Source of the DNA: Pilaira anomala
Lineage: Eukaryota > Mucoromycota > Mucoromycetes > Mucorales > Mucoraceae
Assembly (NCBI GenBank): GCA_025716855.1
Contig: JAIXMQ010000102.1
Coordinates: 1 to 64,000, forward strand
DNA length: 64,000 nucleotides
Direction of reading: 5' to 3'
The translations under genes and the position numbers were made by a program. Below are positions 26,201 to 37,163 of this stretch, piece by piece. How positions within the stretch are numbered: position 1 is the first letter of the stretch; each line of letters begins with the position of its first letter. The notes under the pieces are model-generated. The model was not told where the DNA came from, searched no databases, and saw only the letters and a list, made by a program, of their open reading frames with translations.

Positions 26201-29090
26201 ACACGCCACATTTTCCTGGTGTAATACCTTTTGCATTCCATAATTCATAATTATAATTAAAAATGGTTGCATCTGTTACTCTTGCAATGGCATCCAATTT
26301 TTGTTTCTTAATATTGTAAGCTACAACAATCTTAGCCTTATTTAAACGTTCAATAATTGTGCGGGAAATATCAGCTGCAACTAAAACAATCGAAGGTTTC
26401 AACCCAATAATTTGATTCACCAAAATATTCATATAGTCTCTCTCCCAAGCTAATAGTCTTTCAAATTTAAGGTATTCTTGTCTAGGGCCTCCTGTTTGAT
26501 TATCTCCTGTATTTGTTGTCACAGTAGATGTACTATTACTTATTGTAAACCTATCCAAATCGAAATTTAAAATAATTATACGTGGATTTTCTATTTTACG
26601 AATCATATCTTTATGAACTAAACTCTTGGATAACACTACACCACTGACAGTAAAACTATCCTTGGGCAACCCACCGGGTACTTTTTTAATTTTAACATAA
26701 TGATTCATATTAAATGTATCCTTGACTCGAATATTTGGCTGTACTTCATCTGCAATTGCTAATAAAAGCTTCATCATAATATCCTCCCAGGATGGATGAT
26801 TTTTAGGTTCAACACCACATTCTTCTAATAAATGACGGAGTAGATTTCGCATCAAATAAAGAGAGGATTCTCCCCATTGTTCATGTGTAGCAACAGTCGC
26901 CATATGCGAAGTAGTTTGTGCTGCTGTCATAGACAAGATCTGAGCACGAACATGATCTAGATCAGGTGTAGTACAACGTGCAACATTTATGCTATTATTT
27001 CCATTTGTACCTGTTACGTTAGTTGTGTTCGTAGTTGTAGTTGTAGTTGTAGTTGAACTAAACTGATGTTGTAATAAAGGACTAGTACCATAATGTATGT
27101 TTGTGCTACCTGTACTTTCATTTCCACTACTTGTACTTTGATTGGAAGAATCCATCATAATACTTGCGGTTGTAATTGGTGTATTCCTCATCAAACTCTT
27201 TGTTCTAACACGTATATGTCTTGTTGGATTTGCTGCAACTGAATTATTTAAATTAATACCACCATTAAACCCAAAATTTGCTCCTCCACTGTTGTTAGTA
27301 TTGATATTATTCATACCACTGACTCCATTTGAATTATTTTCTGATAAACTTAATCTTCTTCTAATAATACTATTGGATCGTTCATTTGCTGGATTCGGCC
27401 GCATAAACCAAGATCCTTTTGTTGTACTTGTACTTGTACTTGCAACAGGTGTCGCACTTCCTGTTGTAGGTGAATCTGGATAATCGTCGAAGAATGGTGT
27501 AAATATACCAGAGCTAGGTCTCTCAGCTGTATTTCCTCCACCTAAAAAATTCAATAAATTGCGAGGGTTTTTATCCCATCTTCTTAAATCGTCATCCTCT
27601 ACTTCGTAATACTCAGCATGATGAATTGGTGTACTACTTCCATTGTTACCAGCATGACTCATATGACTGAGGTTGCTATTATGATAGTTAGAATTATTTT
27701 GATGGTGATTGTTATCTGGATGAGCAGAAGAGAGCGAAGTAATAAATGAGTTACGGCGAAACGGCATTGGTGAATTAGGTTGTGGTGGACGTCCCTCAAG
27801 TGCAGCTAGACTAGTATCAATACCTAAAGAATTCATTGTACTTGTACGTGACCTTGGCGTTGTTCTTAAAAATGTATTTGTCAATAGTTTTTTAATGCCA
27901 ACGTCGGTATCACTTGTAGTATGATGTGAGGAAGTTGATTGTGAGAAATGAAGATCGATATTAGGACGTTGAATTTCTAAGCTATTAGTAGACCTTTCAA
28001 ATTCATCGTCACTACTGTCATCTTCATTAGTATTGGGTAATAAAAACGTCTTTTGTTGATGTTGTTGTTGTTGTAATTGAGGAGAGAGTTCAGATACTGC
28101 AGCAGCAGATGCAGATGTATAACCATAACCATCTTGAATTGATAACGTATCATCTGCTTTACGCATCTCATGCTTAATGAAACAATCATTACAAACACGT
28201 AACGGTTGGCCGTTATGAATATTGTTTCCAAGACATTTTGAGCAAAAGATTCTACCTATAATTAGACTTTAATATTCATATTATTGATAACACATCTATA
28301 TGATCATTATAAAATTACCACAAGCACGACAATGATGTTTTCTTCGAAATATATTGAACGGTGCATTACAGTCAAAGCACTCTCTACATTGTTCATCGGG
28401 CATCCAAAAATCTTTGTTACTATCCGATTCACCTCTCAATCTATTCAGTATTCGACTAAGTGAGTTTGTATTCGAGACTGAAAAAGTAGTCATTACAGAT
28501 TGTGTATCACTATCGCATGAGGGTGTTTTGGTTAAGGGTATAAGCATAGAAGGTGGATATAATATTTCCTGTTGTTGATTTGGTTCTTCATCAATGATAA
28601 TACGTTTAATAGTCGACTTGGATGACGAACTTGTCGGTGCTGTTGACGGTGTTTTGGTAATAATTACCGGCGCAATATTACTTTCAGTTATAGTAGCAAT
28701 GGACGAAGTTCTCTTTGAAGCAGTTGCTGTTGATGTTGCAGTAGTTGTTGTTGCAGTAGTTGTCTGTGTTCCTACTGCCGTTGTTGCTGTTATAGGCGCT
28801 ATAATAGTAGAAGAAGTAATAGAAGAAGCAGAGGAAGTTAGATCGGCTTCCCCTGAGACAGAATTTTTCAGTACCGCATCTTCTACCGCTATTTCACTTT
28901 CATTTGAAAGCATAATGGAGATAGTACGTGTTGAAGAAGATGGCGAAGTCAATTGTTGAGGTCCTGAAACGGCTGTTTTAAACTTGGAAAATATCTTGGA
29001 TATCAGCCCTTCCCCGTCGCCTTCAACTATAATGTTAAAAGTTGTCAAGGAAGTTGCATCATCATGATCTAGCCGAGGTAGCTTCTCCAT
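20222..29090 (-). CDS. FAB1: Phosphatidylinositol-3-phosphate 5-kinase, Fab1/PIKfyve
   Basis: Ten exons: 29090-28319, 28255-21959, 21900-21768, 21712-21417, 21360-21190, 21133-21027, 20966-20838, 20783-20693, 20623-20462, 20403-20222; 2,779 residues. It makes PI(3,5)P2 on endosome and vacuole membranes. A FYVE zinc finger (about residues 228-285; [23 protein letters not shown]) is split by intron 1. A TCP-1/CCT-like region follows (about 770-1020; [39 protein letters not shown]). The Fab1-specific CHK-rich middle includes CPHGLYRDH and [10 protein letters not shown]. The C-terminal PIP kinase has [56 protein letters not shown] and [13 protein letters not shown]. Long Ser/Asn/Gln-rich linkers explain why it is larger than yeast Fab1 (about 2,280). 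The in-frame GTG at 29123 was rejected in favour of ATG at 29090. Confidence 0.95.
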
Positions 29091-30870
29091 TGAAAACTCT
29101 TCAATTAACAACAAATAACCCACTTTCTGCTCTGAATCGTTTGTTTCTTTAAAAAATTGAGGGGTAGCGGCAGATGAAATATTAAGCTTTAAATTACACG
29201 CCTAAAGATATTTTTTTGTAATTCAGCAGTTTTTTTACGTTTGTCCCTAATTCCTTCCTTATATGACTACAATGGGGGGTTTGGGGTTCATCTGGCTTTT
29301 TTGAAATTGCAAAGTAAATAATTTTCAAAACAATTGGTCACAACAAATATTTGGACTAAGATAACTACTAAAATAGCGCTTCAGAACAGAAGCATCCCTA
29401 GCAGCAGAAGCGCTCTACAGCAAAGGAGACGCTCTATACAAGCAGAAGCAGGTTGCAAAGGTGGTAATAATGACGGATAGCTTACGTATAACATAAGTGA
29501 TTTAGATACGGCACAGATATAAAAACATTTGCATACCTTTATTGACACGAGAGTTGTTATATATGATAAGTCTAGAGAAAATACACTAAATGCAAATAAT
29601 AATTAGTAAAAGAGTACTCACTTTTATATGATATATGTACTTACTTTAAATAAGTTTTTTCAAGATAGCAGAAGGTCGTCCTCTATCTAATAAAGTATAA
29701 GTAAATCAAAATAAATATAATTATTATAAAAGATCAACTATATCCACCTTATACTTCAGTTATCAAAAGAAAAAATACATGGAAGTACATATATCGATTA
29801 AAGATATGAACCTTGAATAATTAAAATCACTAAAGTTAATATACTGTAAGAGATGTATTCATTTTTACCTTTAAAAAAAAACTAAAGAGAGCACAACGGG
29901 GAATTTTGGCTAGGATTTTTTTTTCAAACATGTAAAAAAGTCGCTACCCTCCAGTTAAGAAGTTGTAAAAACCTATAGAAACCTGAAAAATCTGAGAAAT
30001 TTTTCCCGTTCTGAATATTAATCAGTTCATGATAAATCACTTGAGATACTGTCTTGAAACTTCATAAAAAGAGGAGAAAAGATTAAGTATGGCGAGACTT
30101 CTTACGATCTTTATGTAGTGAAAAAACAAGAGAACTGTTGGAGCTAATCTACCTTTTATACTATGATAATATCTGTTGAGTTTCTATTTATGGACTGCTT
30201 GTAATATTGAAAAGTAATCTCATGCGAGAAACAGGTAAATGCCACATCACTGATAAATTGTTCAGTTTATTTAAGTTCTTTTTCAGTAATCTTCTTTTAT
30301 CTCTTTTTCTTTCTTTCTTTCTTTCTTTTTTCATACTACCTATATGTATTTTTTCTCCAAATAATGCCGAGAATTGTTTTACCTATGATATCTAATCCAG
30401 CCCAAAATTTCATGCAAGCTTAATAATTACATAAAGTGCCAATTTTTCTTGATGCCCAGTTTTATTTTTTCATATAATAGAGATACATTCGCTTATCTAA
30501 AAAGACCTCCTTTATTTATTTTTTTTTCATTTTTTCGATTAAAACCAGATACCGGAGCATCATAAAAATTAAAAGTGTATCTTGGCATTTGCTGCAATTA
30601 TGTAAAATGAGCTCAGTGAAAATTATGGACCATCTATATAAAGGCCGTTATATGTACCAGAACAGACGTTTTTATAGTTAGCTGATCCGAATGATGTATA
30701 GTTTAAAAATTAGCATGAAAAGCATCGTAGCTTTGAATTTTGACCTATTTTAAGAGCTTAAACCATAATTTAAGTAGCCATATCCAACACAATAAAAAAA
30801 AATGCACTGTTTACAATTTTTTTTTTATTAATAGAACAAAACAAATAAGGAGGTGGGGATAAAAAAGAAT
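29091..30870. other. Intergenic, about 1.8 kb, upstream of Fab1
   Basis: AT-rich spacer between the Fab1 start and the 3' end of the first fucosyltransferase-like gene. The motif CAGAAGC recurs four times in 29380-29455, and a CTTT repeat lies at about 30305-30325. No supported ORF or RNA gene was seen. Confidence 0.6.
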
Positions 30871-32520
30871 TCAACTTCCCAATTGGCTGTTACGGGATTG
30901 ACCAAAATAATAAATTTTGGGTTTCCCCGACCATTGTCTCTCACTAATGATCTGCGTAGTAAACGTACTTTTAGATCTACCACAAACATCTCCTTTACTG
31001 ACTGCAAAGAAATGATACGATCGGATTGCCATTAGTTTGTCAAGTATACCAAGCCATCCACTGTCAATCATTTTAATTGCTTTATCCGAATGAAGTACGT
31101 CGAGTTTCTTGAATTGATTTGGGATTGGCATTAAATTCCAATTGGATGGAGTTACTGTCAGGTTTTTATCCATTGCAGTTTCCATCAAATGGAATTTAGC
31201 GTGCTTATACAGGTACTGAACCGCTTTATGGTGGCTAGAAGTAAAATCTTCCATTAAGAATGAGTCTGAGTTAGACTGTAACCATTGTTTTAGTTGTTCT
31301 TGAGATGCAAGTTCCTCTACAGCGTCATTATGTTGCTCTGAAGTAAACAGATGTGGATAATCCGTCAAAAGAAATATTTTGTATTTCTTCATGTTTTTTT
31401 TTTGTAAGAGCGATATCAGATGTTGAGCACAGGGAAGCATGTTGTCTGGATTGTTCGATGCCTCCATACGCCAATGAACTGCAATATAAGGAGCTAAACT
31501 TTTTGCATTTTTATCGGCTAATTGAATAAGTTCAGGACTGTAAGGTATAGGTACATTAGCTTCCGGATTACTTGACCATTGGTTTCTAAATATAAGTAGG
31601 AATAAAGTTAAGGCAAACTACTTGGTAATCACTTAATTTGCATGCACTTACGCTTTATGTATTTCCATATGAAGTATCTCAATATCATCGTTTGCGTGTG
31701 CCTCTTTCATTGGTTTTGGTGACCCTTTCAAAAATTTAATCATAATTTCGCCTCTTGCACTAACTGCCTGGGGATCTGTTTGTCCAACTATGTCCCAAGA
31801 CAGCACTTGGTTTAATGAAGAGACTGGCTGCGTGTAACCGTCAAAGCAATTTGGAGAAGTAGGATGAGGTGATATCTCTGTATCAAACGTGGACATAACC
31901 TGATCACTGACCGGAACATTGTATAGCTTACGCTCGTGTATCCAGGATTTGAATTCTTTCATGGTAATATATTTAAAGTACTCCTTGTGACCTTCAGCCC
32001 ATGCCGTATCATAGTAATACTCAAAATCATAAGATAAGCAGGCACCGAGATGGGAGCCAGAGACATTTGGTAAAACAATAGTGCGATTAACAAGCCCCGC
32101 TGTAAAAGCCAAATGGCGTACGTGTAACTGAGCTCTTGTCTCTGAGAAATATGTATGATTAGAACATTTGCTTAAATAAAGTTATTATTTAATAAGATTT
32201 TGGGTACCTTGCTCACGTATATATAGCACATTTATAAATCGGCAAGGTCCTCCACAATATTTGAAATCAATTCTGGCTTTTTCTCTTTGTAAATTTTGGT
32301 ATTCAAGACGTGTGTGGATATCATAAGCTTTTACTGCCCCGTCTAAAGGAGAATAAGATAAATGCATTAACTTGGCTGCCTTTTCATGATTTTTAATATG
32401 TTGACTGTCTTGTTTGCAAATGTGGTATAACAATCGTAATGTAAAAAGAACAAAGAAGGTCATACAGCACATGTATATAAACGATGTCGCACTCTTGATA
32501 CGCTTCGTCACTATAAACAT
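30871..32520 (-). CDS. O-fucosyltransferase-like type II membrane protein, copy A
   Basis: Exons 32520-32208, 32141-31652, 31585-30871; 505 residues from the ATG at 32520. A type II signal anchor follows a short basic N-terminus (FIYMCCMTFFVLFTLRLLY), so Golgi or ER residence is likely. The lumenal part has features of the GDP-fucose O-fucosyltransferase superfamily: CGGPCRFIN, RHLAFTAGLVNRTIVLPN, YIAVHWRME, IFLLTDYPH and DSGWLGILDKLMAIRSYHF with STFTTQI near the end. The donor sugar is inferred from the family only. A longer in-frame start at 32646 would add a second hydrophobic stretch; copy B supports the shorter form. The neighbour upstream (32763-34339) is a paralogue with the same intron phases. 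Confidence 0.7.
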
Positions 32521-32762
32521 ATTATTATATATAAAACAAAAGAATAGGGTGATGGAGGAAAATATAAAAAAAAAAGATAAAATATATATTTTAAAAATGC
32601 TCCAAATCATGTAATATTCAGGATGATTATTTTTATCTCCATGCATAAAAATTCAAGCTTGCATGGGATGACAACATATTAAAATTTTTTGTTATACTAA
32701 TATGTACTATGCAATCGAATAATGTACATATTAAGTATAAGGAGACATTTCTATGCTATTAA

Positions 32763-34339
32763 TTAAGTTTTTTTATTTTTAACTATTTGAGTTTGCAATT
32801 TAAAGTATCTAATAGGTTCCACTGAATTAGATCTACTATTTTTTTCGTCCATAATTTGAGCTGTAAACGTACTTCTCCTTGCACATACGAACGGTTGTCC
32901 AGCAATAAAATAGCGTGAACGGATAGCTGTAAGCTTATCCAAAATTCCAAGCCAGCCACTATCGATTAATCCTGCTTTATTTCTGTTATTGCTCTTTTTT
33001 AAATGTTCAGGTATTGGCAACAAATTCCAATTCTTGATCGATTCTTGTGAGGCAATTTTTGTTTCAAATAAAGTAAATGGATAGTTCTTGTATAACATTC
33101 GAATAGCCATATGATGATTTGGGGTAAATAAAACTCTGTGGAAAGTATCAGATGTAGAATAAAGCCATTGATCCAAATCCTCTTTAGTCACGTTGCTCTC
33201 TATTGCCAGTGTTTGCTGTTCCTCAGAAAAGCTATGGGGGTAATCAGTCAGTAAAAATACACTAAGATTTTGATACATGGGTTCATTAATTATTGTCTGC
33301 ACCAGGCCTTTTGCACATTCAACCAAGTTTTGTGTATGACGGATTGTTTCCATGCGCCAATGCACAGCTACATATGGCCCTAATTGGTCTGCTGTTTGAT
33401 CTGCAAGATTTAATAATTCTGAACTATACTTGATTCGCTCTTTTGCCTTTGGGTTATGAGAAAAACTGTCTCTAATAAACAAATAAAATTAATATCAACA
33501 TAAATTTTTTGAATTGTATTTATATAATACCCTCTTTTTATATCTACATGGATTATTTCTGTGTCATCATGCTCAAATAAGGAGGTGCCTTCAATAGATC
33601 TACCTCTTAAGAATTTAATCACTCTTTGTTCGCCTGTCTTCTTGAATTCTTGTAAATTTGGCTCCCAAGCTATCACTTCGTTAAACCGAGATTTAGGTAC
33701 GGTGTAATTTTGAAAACAGTGTCTATATCTATCTGTGACCTTAGGATTAGGATCATGTTCAGAATCATATATGGACATCAATTGATCATTTGCAGGAACT
33801 TGGTATTTCTTTCTTTCCATAAGCCATGCTTTAAAATTGTCCATGGTAATATATTTAATGAAATCTGAATTACTATCAGCCCATTTTACATCATAATAGT
33901 AGTCAAAAGGATGGGAGAGACAAGAACCTATTCTTGAATTTTCGACGTTGGGCAAAATTAAAGTACGATTTAAAAGACCCGCTGTAAATGCGAAATGACG
34001 GACATGAACTTGAGCTCTAGTTTCTATACATATAAGTAAGCATATAGCGTATAGACAAAATAATGAATATTTACCTTGCTCTGGGATATGGTATAAATTA
34101 AGAAATCGACATGGGCCATTACAATATTTAAGATCAATTCTATCAATTTCTTTTTTGTCTATTTCATTCCTATCTTCTGCTACATAAATATAACCCTGTA
34201 TTGACTGTGAGGGGGGACTATCGAAACTTTTCATACGATTAAGCAATTTGCTTAAAAAGTTACACATGTAAAGAATAAATAGTAACATAACCATAAAATA
34301 AAGCGTAACGGTATTTTTTCTGGAAGCATTGTATCGCAT
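32763..34339 (-). CDS. O-fucosyltransferase-like type II membrane protein, copy B
   Basis: Exons 34339-34075, 34023-33531, 33471-32763; 488 residues. A signal anchor lies at about residues 13-32 (LYFMVMLLFILYMCNFL). Shared motifs with copy A are CNGPCRFLN, RHFAFTAGLLNRTLILPN, YVAVHWRMET, VFLLTDYPH and DSGWLGILDKLTAIRSRYF with RRSTFTAQI. Both introns fall at the same places and phases (1 and 2) as in copy A, which shows a tandem duplication. Protein O-fucosyltransferases of this superfamily use GDP-fucose on secretory-pathway proteins; the acceptor here is unknown. One donor is GTATTA rather than the usual GTAAG. Confidence 0.7.
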
Positions 34340-34613
34340 TTAAGGAATAGAAAAAACGATGAAAAAAAAAATTGAATAAAATAATAGAAAAGTGGACCAA
34401 TATTATACATGGCATTTTGTTTTTAAATACTCTTTTTTTTTTTTTTTAGACAACCACCAAGATATCATTCCGATATTCTATTAAGCCTCCCATTTATTGT
34501 CTTTTTATAATAAATACATATTAAAAAAATTAAAAATAAGTTCGTTTTACAAAAAAAAAGTGCCACAGCATCAAAAACAAACATGAAATTATTTATAGGA
34601 GTCCGTATCTAGT

Positions 34614-35479
34614 TTATTCCGTGGCAGCGAATTTGGCTTGGGCTTTGTTCACCTTATCTTTAAAAATTGCAATCACCTCATCTGGCTTTTCTGCCTTAAA
34701 TATGCCGGTACCAGCAACAATAACATTAGCTCCAGCATCAGCGGAAGCATCGATTGTCTCCATTGATAAACCACCATCGACCTCGATATCTAAATTAGGG
34801 TACTTGCGACGAAGAGTTTCTACCTTGGGCATACATTGTGCCATGAATCGTTGGCCACCAAATCCAGGTTCAACAGTCATGATCAAGATCATATCACATT
34901 GCTCAGCAATAGGTCCAATTACGTCTTCCACGGGTGTATTAGGTTTGACAGCGACACCGGCTTGCATACCAGCGGCATGAATCTGTTTAATTAATTCCAA
35001 TGGTTCCTTGGTAGCTTCGATATGGAAGGTATACATTTGTCCACCGGCCTTTGCAATATCATCAACCCATTGAGAAGGGTTAGATACCATCATATGACAA
35101 TCTATTGTTGTATGTTTATTAGTGGCGCCTTTGTATTCCCCTTATTAAAGTTTTCTGCAATACGTTACCAAAATAGGCTTCAGTGTGAGGTCTGATAGCT
35201 GAAATAATAGGAGCTCCCCAAGTAAGGTTAGGAACAAAGTGGCTATGTAAAATAAAGCAAATATTATTAAGTTGGCGTTCTTTGTTTTTTATCAACAAAA
35301 ATATACCCATCCATGACATCTACAATTAAATGTTAAAACTTTTCTCTTCCTTTTAAACTAAAATATTGTTTACCGAGATGAAGCCAATCGGCACCATTCT
35401 TCACCATGCGCTTAGCTTCAAATGCCAAGTTAGCAAAGTCACTTGAGAGCATAGAAGGAGAAATTTTGGCTACGGGCAT
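34614..35479 (-). CDS. RPE1: Ribulose-phosphate 3-epimerase
   Basis: Four exons: 35479-35374, 35319-35307, 35242-35169, 35101-34614; 226 residues, the usual family length. It interconverts ribulose 5-phosphate and xylulose 5-phosphate in the pentose phosphate pathway, in the cytosol. The TIM-barrel motifs are PSMLSSDF, HLDVMDGHFVPNLTWG, DCHMMVSNP, HIEA, MTVEPGFGGQ, EVDGG and AGTGIF. The second exon is only 13 nt and codes for the DVMDG metal-binding loop; without it the frame breaks and the motif is lost, so I am confident it is real. A retrotransposon remnant starts 394 bp away, divergent from this start. Confidence 0.95.
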
Positions 35480-35873
35480 TATTGACAACGTGGAAGTATA
35501 TGAACAATGTAATAAACTAAGTGAAGAAAGAACACCAAAGTCGTTTAGCCGGGCATTTTTTTCACATCTGCCAGTCCCATTCACGTGTATCCAAAAAATC
35601 AATGAAAATATACCGTCATTGCTTTTTATTAGCTTTCTATCGACCCTTTGTAGACTGGTAATATTCTATATAACTATATTATTTTTGACAACCTTATAAT
35701 GATAAGATAGAGACATTTTATATTGGTTCATTGCTTGAAAATTTCTAAAATGTTGTTTATTGCTGCTGATGTAAACAGGTAACACGAACATAAACGCGTA
35801 TGTTCCGCTTTGACAGTCACCCACATGAATTGTACTCAAGATATGTGAATTTGTGCTTTTTTTTTTAGTAATC
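35480..35873. other. Gap between the epimerase start and the LINE remnant
   Basis: 394 bp holding the epimerase upstream region and perhaps the 5' untranslated part of the LINE. A T12 tract lies at about 35855-35866. The exact 5' end of the element was not located. Confidence 0.5.
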
Positions 35874-36701
35874 ATGCATAAAACATACGCCGAGGCGACT
35901 AGGGCAACCAACGTCTCTCTGCTACATACTGATATTACTCCTACACAACAGGAGAATGACAATATTACGCGTGTACTTCAGACACGAATTTATCGTTCAT
36001 CTCGCCCTGCTGGAGCTTTTTTTTTCGATACTACTTCATGTAAACCAGCTTATCATGATCAACAGTGCATGATTGAATTGAAAAAACAGCATCCGAATGT
36101 TCACGCTTGTTTTGCTCTGAGTGATGGTCCCACTCGTTATCTCGAAGTCTATGTCACTTCTGCAAACGATTCCAACGACATTCAACGTAATGGGCTTACT
36201 TTTCCAGATGCTCATCTTCAGGTCCTTCCATGTAAGGCAATTAATGACCAGGCCAAAATTATTAATTTAAAATTGTCCCACCTTCCAATGTTTACACCTA
36301 ATGAGGTTCTCGAAGGACTTAAAACCAGTTTAGCTGTTTTTGGTAATGTTCTTGATATTGGTATCGCGACTGAGAAGGCCACAGGCCTTTTTATGGGTAG
36401 CGGTTACGCCGTCCTTGATATTCAAACTAACTCAGAGACTCCTGATGTTACATACCAGCAATTAAGCCATCAAATTAATTGGATGGAATCCACTACCGAT
36501 GTTTTTCGTGCCACTTGGAACAACATGCCAACATGGTGTAGATATTATCATAAAGATGGACATACCAAGTTTACATGTGAATCATCGAAAGCCCGAATTC
36601 TATGTTATTCATGCCATGAGCAAGGACATAGGTCTTATGAATGTATTCGCCGCAACTCTTCCACGGTTCCAAATAAAAAAAAGACAGAAAGGCTCCTATG
36701 A
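35874..36701 (+). pseudogene. LINE ORF1, nucleic-acid-binding gag-like protein
   Basis: 275 codons from ATG 35874. An RRM-like or gag-like middle is followed by two zinc knuckles: the second is a perfect CCHC (CYSCHEQGHRSYEC), while the first has Tyr in place of the second Cys (CRYYHKDGH). The reading frame stops at 36699-36701, overlapping the next ATG by four bases (ATGA) just after an A8 run. A one-base slip in that run would fuse it with the next ORF. ORF1 proteins coat LINE RNA; this copy is probably decayed. Confidence 0.75.
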
Positions 36702-37159
36702 AACGTGAACCTTCTCCAGCATCACCTTCTGTTGAAGAATCTGAACCTTCAAAACCCAAAGATGATCAAACGGAATTAGTAGATAGTCAAGTTGATGGGG
36801 GAAATGATGCTATGTCAGTTTCTGATGGATCAATAGTTGATGAAGATGAACAAATGAGACGTGATCAGATAGCCGAACACACCATGTGTTTAGACGAATA
36901 CACTCCAGTGCAGATTGATAACGCCATCCAAGAGGTCTATACTGCTCAAGAAATTTCTCCTGTGTTAGCAGAAAAAGATGGGAAAACTATTATTGGTTGG
37001 AGTTTGGTCAAACATACTTCCCGTGCTATTGCACTCACATCATGGTTAGAACGTATTAAATATGCCAACTTGAACAGTTCTACCAGTATTGTTAATCGTC
37101 GTCCTTCTCAATTTATTGGGGAAAGCCTCTCCTCTGAGGCTTGCAACCACTCAAATTAA
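36698..37159 (+). pseudogene. Second part of LINE ORF1 (acidic tail)
   Basis: 153 codons in the -1 frame relative to the upstream ORF1, Ser/Glu/Asp-rich (SPASPSVEESEPS, DEDEQMRRD). It starts inside the upstream stop (ATGA). Either a frameshifted continuation of ORF1 caused by an A-run indel, or a coupled second ORF. It stops five bases before the endonuclease ORF. Confidence 0.6.
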
Positions 37160-37163
37160 TTAA

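Noticed and set aside
22181..28959. Many plus-strand ORFs of 60-121 codons inside Fab1
   Set aside because: Hydrophobic antisense shadows of Ser/Asn/Gln/Glu-rich Fab1 coding sequence.
29091..29123. Eleven-codon N-terminal extension of Fab1 starting at GTG
   Set aside because: A non-ATG start is unlikely in a eukaryotic gene; ATG 29090 is the first good start in frame.
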